The notes under the pieces are model-generated. The model did no database searches, was not told the origin of the DNA, and saw only the letters and a program-made list of their open reading frames with translations. The translations under genes were made by a program, and so were the position numbers. A stretch of 64,000 bases of DNA from an uncultured Bacteroidales bacterium (GTDB lineage: Bacteria > Bacteroidota > Bacteroidia > Bacteroidales > P3), in the NCBI GenBank assembly GCA_947165255.1, contig CAMUZR010000001.1, positions 1 to 64,000 of the forward strand, read 5' to 3'. Positions 59,351 through 64,000 of the stretch are shown in pieces (the stretch's first letter is position 1; every line of letters begins with the position of its first letter).

Positions 59351-60187
59351 ATGATAGAAATTAAGAATTTAGACTTCAGCTACAAGAAAACGCCGGTGTT
59401 TCACAACATCAGCCTTAGTTTCGAGCCGGGCAACATCTATGGTCTGCTGGGCGAAAACGGAGTGGGCAAGACCACCCTCTTGAAAATCATCAGCGGCCTG
59501 CAGTGTCCCCAGCAGGGCAGCTGCACCGTGGACGGGCACGTAAGTTTCGACCGCGAGCCTGACTTCCTCCAGAACATCGTCTTCCTGCCCGACGAGGTGG
59601 TGGTGCCCGAAGATGCCACGCCGGTCAAGTATGTCCGGGCCTTGGCCCCCTTCTATCCCAAGTATGCCTACGGCTACTTCCTGCACCTGATGCAGGACTT
59701 GGGGGTGGACCCCGAAAGCCCCTTTAAGGAGATGAGCTACGGCCAGCAGAAGAAGTCGATGATTGCCTGCACCCTCTCGCTGGGCACCGACTATGTGCTG
59801 CTGGACGAACCCACCAACGGCCTCGACATTCCCTCCAAGGCCGACTTCCGCACCATTCTCTCCAAGCGTGCCACCGAGGGTTCCACCATCATCATTTCCA
59901 CCCACCAGGTGAAGGATGTGGAGAACCTCATCGACCCCATCATTATCCTCACGCACGACGACGTGCTGCTCAACGCCGACGTGCAGACTGTCACCCGCAA
60001 GCTGCTCTTCACCTACGACATGGCGCCACGCCCCGAGGCTCTCTATAGCGAGCAGATGCCCGGCGGATGCCTCAACGTGTGCATCAACCGCGACGGCAGC
60101 GAGAGCCAGCTGAACATCGAAGGCCTCTTCAATGCCGTGCTGCGCAACAAGAGCGCCATCAAAGACCTTTTTGCCAAGGCCAACTAA
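59351..60187 (+). CDS. ABC transporter ATP-binding protein
   Basis: A 278-residue ABC ATPase with Walker A GENGVGKTT (34-42), signature MSYGQQKK, Walker B YVLLDEPTNGLD and switch His in STHQVKDVE. It resembles the YtrB-like ATPases that accompany YtrA regulators. First gene of a five-gene rightward operon with a permease-like protein, a lipoprotein, the GntR regulator and a carboxypeptidase-regulatory-domain protein. Confidence 0.95.
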   Translation: MIEIKNLDFSYKKTPVFHNISLSFEPGNIYGLLGENGVGKTTLLKIISGLQCPQQGSCTVDGHVSFDREPDFLQNIVFLPDEVVVPEDATPVKYVRALAPFYPKYAYGYFLHLMQDLGVDPESPFKEMSYGQQKKSMIACTLSLGTDYVLLDEPTNGLDIPSKADFRTILSKRATEGSTIIISTHQVKDVENLIDPIIILTHDDVLLNADVQTVTRKLLFTYDMAPRPEALYSEQMPGGCLNVCINRDGSESQLNIEGLFNAVLRNKSAIKDLFAKAN

Positions 60188-60231
60188 AAAGTCGAAAACA
60201 CAACGAAGTATCACAAGATAAAACTATAGAT

Positions 60232-61086
60232 ATGAACAAGAATTTTGAATGGACCCGTTTCTGCAAAGTGGTCCGCAAAGATTTCAACAATATCTGGCAG
60301 AATGCCGGCACTTCCCTCCTCATCATCACCCTGCTGCCCCTGGCCGCATGGCTGCTGTGGTGGGCCATCAGCGGCATAGACGATGTGTCCGCCATCCTGC
60401 CCGAAGTGCGCTGGTGCTTTATCCACGGAGTGGTGGTTCTGGCCTCCATGGTCAGCCCCTCGCGCATGTACCGCACCTGCAACCTGCCCAAGGAGGGCAT
60501 CTACTTTGCCATGCTGCCCGCCTCCAAGTTGGAGAAATACCTCAGCATGTTGCTCTATACCATCATTGTCTGCCCGCTGCTGTGCCTCTTTGGCAGCATC
60601 GTGCTCGACTATTTCCTCGCCCTGCTGCCCTTCGGCCCCTACAGCAAGTGGCTGTGGCAGACCGACCATCTGGCCGATATGCTCGATGCCTACCATCAGT
60701 TGACGGCTGGCGTCTTTCCCAATGTCACTGAAGACACCCTAATCGTGGCGCAGACCTTTACTCCCGGCAAGATGTTGCTGTATGTTGTAATAGGCTATCT
60801 GAACACCGTCTCGCTCTATCTTTTCACCACCACCATCTTCAAGAAGCACAAGGTGCTGCAAACCCTCCTCTGGACCTTTCTTATCACCTTTGTGCTGGAG
60901 CTGATCTTCCTCCCCATTATGACCACCATGATACTTAACGGCAATTTAATAGACGAAATGATGTCCACCGCCGACCCCATCCGCAGCATGAATATTGCCT
61001 ACAGTGTGGCTGTGGCTTGGAGTCTGGTGCTGACCACCCTCTTCTTCTGGTGGGCTAGCTATCGCCTGAAACACATGAAATATTAA
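60232..61086 (+). CDS. ABC-2-like permease subunit
   Basis: From ATG at 60232 (MNKNFEWTRFCKVV...), 284 residues with six hydrophobic segments, the partner of the upstream ATPase. A longer frame upstream overlaps the ATPase gene and is rejected. The substrate is unknown; YtrA-type systems respond to cell-wall stress in Bacillus. Confidence 0.85.
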   Translation: MNKNFEWTRFCKVVRKDFNNIWQNAGTSLLIITLLPLAAWLLWWAISGIDDVSAILPEVRWCFIHGVVVLASMVSPSRMYRTCNLPKEGIYFAMLPASKLEKYLSMLLYTIIVCPLLCLFGSIVLDYFLALLPFGPYSKWLWQTDHLADMLDAYHQLTAGVFPNVTEDTLIVAQTFTPGKMLLYVVIGYLNTVSLYLFTTTIFKKHKVLQTLLWTFLITFVLELIFLPIMTTMILNGNLIDEMMSTADPIRSMNIAYSVAVAWSLVLTTLFFWWASYRLKHMKY

Positions 61087-61111
61087 ATTGGAACCCCAAA
61101 AGACTTACAAT

Positions 61112-61957
61112 ATGACACGCATAAGAACATTAATGGCAATGGCCGTGGCCGTGCTGAGCATGGTGGCCATGAGCGGCTGCAAATTGACCAATCATCGCAC
61201 CCCCGAAGAGATAGATTCCCTCTACAGCATGAAGACCTCGTTTGGCGAGGACGGAATGTACAGAGGCGAGCGGGCCGACCGCTACCTGAAAGGCGGTGCC
61301 ACCTTTGAGGCCGCTCAGGTGCGGTCCCTCAGCATCGACTGGGTGGGCGACTCCATCTTGCTGAGAGCCTACGACGGCAACCAGGTGGTCATCAGCGAGG
61401 TGGCCGACACCCTGCTGACCGACACCACCACTATGCATTACTATCTGGACGATGATGGCGAGCTGACCATCACCTCACAGAAACCAGGCCTGCGGGTGTC
61501 CGGTGACGGCCTGCCTCACAAGTACCTCCTGGTGCTTGTCCCCCGCACCCTGCGGCTGGCAGAAGTGGAGATAGACGGTACGGCCAAGCTCGTTATGGAC
61601 AGCATCCGCTGCATCGATTTGGAGATGAACCTCCTTTCGGGCAGAATCGCGCTGAACGAATGCGAGCTGGGCACTTGGGAACTCAACTCAGGCACCTCGC
61701 CCTTTGTGGATGCCACCTTCAGCCGTATGCCGAACGAGATAGAGATAAACAGTATGGGATGCGTAGTGACCTTATATGTGCCCGAGGATGCAGGCATGAC
61801 CGTGGACATGGAGGGCATGAACCGCAAGCTCTCCTCCGAGCTGCCCATCGGCAAGAAGGGCAAGAAACATGTCATCGGCGACGGAGCCTGCCAGATAGAG
61901 TGCAACGCCGTCAGCGGCTCCTTGAGCATCAAAAAGAAAGATTCAAAAGTAAAATAA
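61112..61957 (+). CDS. Lipoprotein with beta-helix (DUF4097/DUF2807-like) domain
   Basis: From ATG at 61112, 281 residues with lipobox AMSGC (Cys23). The rest is beta-rich with repeated short strands (VEIDGTAKLVMDSI..., LEMNLLSGRIALNECELG, ending VSGSLSIKKK), as in DUF4097/DUF2807 adhesin-like domains found in envelope-stress operons. A TTG 24 bases upstream could serve as a start but ATG is preferred. The GntR gene follows after 7 bases. Confidence 0.75.
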   Translation: MTRIRTLMAMAVAVLSMVAMSGCKLTNHRTPEEIDSLYSMKTSFGEDGMYRGERADRYLKGGATFEAAQVRSLSIDWVGDSILLRAYDGNQVVISEVADTLLTDTTTMHYYLDDDGELTITSQKPGLRVSGDGLPHKYLLVLVPRTLRLAEVEIDGTAKLVMDSIRCIDLEMNLLSGRIALNECELGTWELNSGTSPFVDATFSRMPNEIEINSMGCVVTLYVPEDAGMTVDMEGMNRKLSSELPIGKKGKKHVIGDGACQIECNAVSGSLSIKKKDSKVK

Positions 61958-61964
61958 CCGAGCC

Positions 61965-62327
61965 ATGGACTTCAAGAAACAGAAACCGATATACCTCCAG
62001 ATAGCCGACACGCTCTGTGAGCGCATCATGACAGGCCAATGGGGCGACGATGAGCGGATACCCTCGGTGCGCGACGTGGCCGCCGAGCTGGGAGTCAACC
62101 CCAACACCGTCATGCGCACCTACGAATACCTACAAACAGCCGAGGTCATATACAACCGGCGCGGTGTGGGCTACTTTGTGGCCCCCAAGGCCAGCGAGCT
62201 TATCCTCAAACTGCATCGACAGGACTTCATTCACGACGAGCTGCCCTACATCGTCCAACGCATGAACATGCTGGGCCTCAGTTGGAACGACCTTATCAGT
62301 GAAACCCAAAAGATGCAGACGGCATGA
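61965..62327 (+). CDS. GntR-family regulator, YtrA subfamily
   Basis: A 120-residue repressor with the GntR winged helix (PIYLQIADTLCERIMTGQW, then IPSVRDVAAELGVNPNTVMRTYEYLQ) and only a short C-terminal helical tail, which is the hallmark of the YtrA subfamily. It most likely represses its own operon through the AGTGTA-N12-TACACT operator at 59261. It overlaps the next gene by 4 bases. Confidence 0.93.
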   Translation: MDFKKQKPIYLQIADTLCERIMTGQWGDDERIPSVRDVAAELGVNPNTVMRTYEYLQTAEVIYNRRGVGYFVAPKASELILKLHRQDFIHDELPYIVQRMNMLGLSWNDLISETQKMQTA

Positions 62328-63676
62328 AGAAGATTTTCTTAGCCCTACTGCTCCTTGCCGCCGCCACGACCGCCCAGGCGCAGGGTGCCTACACCACCCT
62401 GCGTGGGCGCGTGACCGATGCCGAAACCAAAGAGGGGCTGCCTGCCGTGACCGTCTACCTGGCCAGTCAGGCCGTCTACACCCAGACCAACAGTGACGGC
62501 CAGTATGTGCTGAAGGTGCCAGACAGCCTTGCCCAGGGCAGCGTGGTCTATGCCCTCATGGGCTACCACCGCGACACTGTGCTGCTTGCGGCGGCCCAAC
62601 TGAAACCCAATCGGGCTTTGCGGTCCGACGGCGGCCGCTGGCTGAGGGAGGTCTCCGTCACCGAGTACTCGCCCAAAGCGGTGCGCAAGCTGCTGATGGA
62701 TGCCGTGGACCGCATTCCGCAGAACTACGAGACCGACAGCATGGTGGGCACTTGGTTCTATCGCGACGTGCGCCTGATGAACGGCGAGCTCTTCCTCTTC
62801 GACGAGATGGTCTTCGACGCCCTGCGCGTGGGCTACGACAAGCATCACAAACTGAAGAAGTTGAACAACCGCAAGGGCCCATACGGCGCGGTGTTGATAG
62901 ACTATAAGCGGCCCATCGAGAGCAACTACACTACCATCCGCCACGACCGCCTGCTGCTCTGCGACACCGGCTATGTCAGCCGTGTCACCAATGGCATGGC
63001 CGACAATTACATTGCCTACTCCGAGCACGAGGTTCTCTTCGACCCTGTGGAGGTGCCCAACACCCAGGCCAATTTGGCCGACCGTTATGTCAAGAAGGCT
63101 AAAAACCTACAGATGCACGAGATCGTCGATGCCGACGGCAAGGAGTACTACGTCATCACCAAAGACCTAGATATGGCCCAAAAGAACATGATAACGCTCC
63201 GCCAATCTGTGCGCATCACCATTGCCAAGAGCAACCTGGCCATCGTCAGCTATGAGGAGTCGCAGTACTTCATGATGCACCCCTACTTCCCGCTCAAGCA
63301 GGTCTTCAAGCAAGCCGGCGTCGACTCCATAGCCTACGAGACCCACAACACCTACCACTACGGGCAGGTGGGTGGCCGCTACACCCTCACCTCCTACAAC
63401 CGCCACGAGCACACCTACCTCTTCTGTGCCGAGAACAGCCCTTTGGGTGCCCGCCGCCAGCACATGGAGAAACGGTGCACCTGTGTACTTACCGGGCAGC
63501 ACAAAGAAGGAGCCTCGTTCCTGCATAACAACGTCATACAGGAACCCGGCGGAGTGTTGGTCACCAACCGCCGTGCCGACCACAAGCAGTACGACGAGTC
63601 CTTCTGGCAGCAGTACAACTACATCCCCCTCGAAGCCTCCATCAGGCAAAAGTTGGAGCAAAAACTAAAAAAATAG
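62324..63676 (+). CDS. Exported protein with carboxypeptidase-like regulatory domain
   Basis: A 450-residue exported protein (signal peptide 1-19, cleavage after AQA). The N-terminal domain (about 22-100; TLRGRVTDAETKEGLPAVTVYLAS) is the CarboxypepD_reg-like beta-sandwich found at the start of TonB-dependent transporters. The remaining 350 residues have no recognised domain and lack a beta-barrel. Last gene of the YtrA-type operon; its link to a stress response is inferred. Confidence 0.85.
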   Translation: MKKIFLALLLLAAATTAQAQGAYTTLRGRVTDAETKEGLPAVTVYLASQAVYTQTNSDGQYVLKVPDSLAQGSVVYALMGYHRDTVLLAAAQLKPNRALRSDGGRWLREVSVTEYSPKAVRKLLMDAVDRIPQNYETDSMVGTWFYRDVRLMNGELFLFDEMVFDALRVGYDKHHKLKKLNNRKGPYGAVLIDYKRPIESNYTTIRHDRLLLCDTGYVSRVTNGMADNYIAYSEHEVLFDPVEVPNTQANLADRYVKKAKNLQMHEIVDADGKEYYVITKDLDMAQKNMITLRQSVRITIAKSNLAIVSYEESQYFMMHPYFPLKQVFKQAGVDSIAYETHNTYHYGQVGGRYTLTSYNRHEHTYLFCAENSPLGARRQHMEKRCTCVLTGQHKEGASFLHNNVIQEPGGVLVTNRRADHKQYDESFWQQYNYIPLEASIRQKLEQKLKK

Positions 63677-63979
63677 CGCCCCGCCTGTAATATTTCGCCT
63701 GCTCATACGTTATTATAAATAGAAAAACACAAGTGTAAGACCCGCCCCTTTCGAAACGATGAGAAAAGAGTTGGACAATGGTGACAAATCCAAGCACATC
63801 CCCGGGCGCTAATGGCAAACCGCGCCGGCGTATCGCCCGCCGATGCCGGGCCGCATCCTCCGCCCTCCCTTCACCCGCCGCGACGCCGGCTGTTCCTTGT
63901 CACATCCTCTATACATCCTCTATCGTTCTTCCATTCCCCATCCAAGAAATAAACAACACACAATAAAAAAAAACAGAAA
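63677..63979. other. Gene-free stretch at the window end
   Basis: No supported gene or promoter element. It contains the third copy of the GTTC/CTATCGTTC-type motif (63903-63932). The sequence is GC-rich at 63800-63890 and AT-rich after. Confidence 0.5.
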
Positions 63980-64000
63980 ATGAAAAACAATTTTAGAATC
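63980..64000 (+). CDS. Start of a further gene, truncated by window end
   Basis: ATG at 63980 opens MKNNFRI in an A-rich context that resembles the start of other genes here. Seven codons are visible, so the product is unknown. Confidence 0.45.

Noticed and set aside
1..64000. tRNA genes and CRISPR arrays
   Set aside because: The gene-free regions were read for cloverleaf ends with T-loop GTTCRA and for regularly spaced identical repeats; none was found. A dedicated tRNA scan could still reveal one.

Overview
The window looks like a chromosome segment of an anaerobic, probably uncultured member of the order Bacteroidales. The evidence is the recurrent Bacteroidota-type promoter element TAnnTTTG in front of many genes on both strands, the general lack of Shine-Dalgarno sequences, a gliding-type GldF/GldG protein, class III ribonucleotide reductase, methylmalonyl-CoA mutase, lipid A synthesis and many signal-peptide or lipobox proteins. 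Base composition is near 50 % GC, except for a clearly AT-rich block at about 30.5-37.1 kb.

Layout. 1-640: 3' end of a 5S rRNA with its terminator, then a REP-like noncoding repeat. 0.6-8.8 kb: EF-hand membrane protein, aspS, ybaK, a 52-residue ORF followed by a lipoprotein, a nucleotidyltransferase-like protein. 8.8-15.1 kb: LysE exporter, nitroreductase, radical SAM protein, then translation genes (infC with a probable AUA start, rpmI, rplT, rplS, thrS). 15.1-19.1 kb: hydrolase lipoprotein, a VWA-beta-barrel protein, then about 0.8 kb of noncoding repeats. 19.1-28 kb: a PurL/AIRS-like protein, TPR protein, Bax-inhibitor-1 protein, methylmalonyl-CoA mutase, a cobalamin riboswitch controlling nrdD-nrdG, and yceD-rpmF.

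28-37.1 kb is an accessory block: a Pif1-like helicase, an AbiGi-like protein and a tight four-gene operon encoding an exported caspase-like protease, an ECF sigma factor, a single-span anti-sigma-like protein and an exported TPR-CHAT protease. This operon is the best candidate for a little-described system. Its gene content suggests that exported clan CD proteases control an ECF sigma factor through its membrane-bound partner. A perfect 58-bp palindrome marks the right edge.

37.1-48.8 kb is one long leftward operon of ten genes (degenerate M28 peptidase, fused GldF-GldG, DUF4340-like protein, surE, a small membrane protein, lpxB, SpoIID-like protein, thioredoxin-like protein, ftsY, rimO). 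48.8-53.1 kb holds a CLC channel, an OmpA-type lipoprotein and a Sel1-repeat protein. 53.1-56 kb is a second ECF sigma/anti-sigma operon with two outer-membrane barrels. 56-59 kb is a surface-polysaccharide operon (Wzz-like, O-antigen ligase/polymerase, NlpC/P60). 59-63.7 kb is an ABC-transporter operon with its own GntR/YtrA-type repressor gene, and an AGTGTA-N12-TACACT operator sits directly behind its promoter. The window ends at the first codons of a further gene.

All functional calls are made by eye from protein motifs and gene context. No database search was run.
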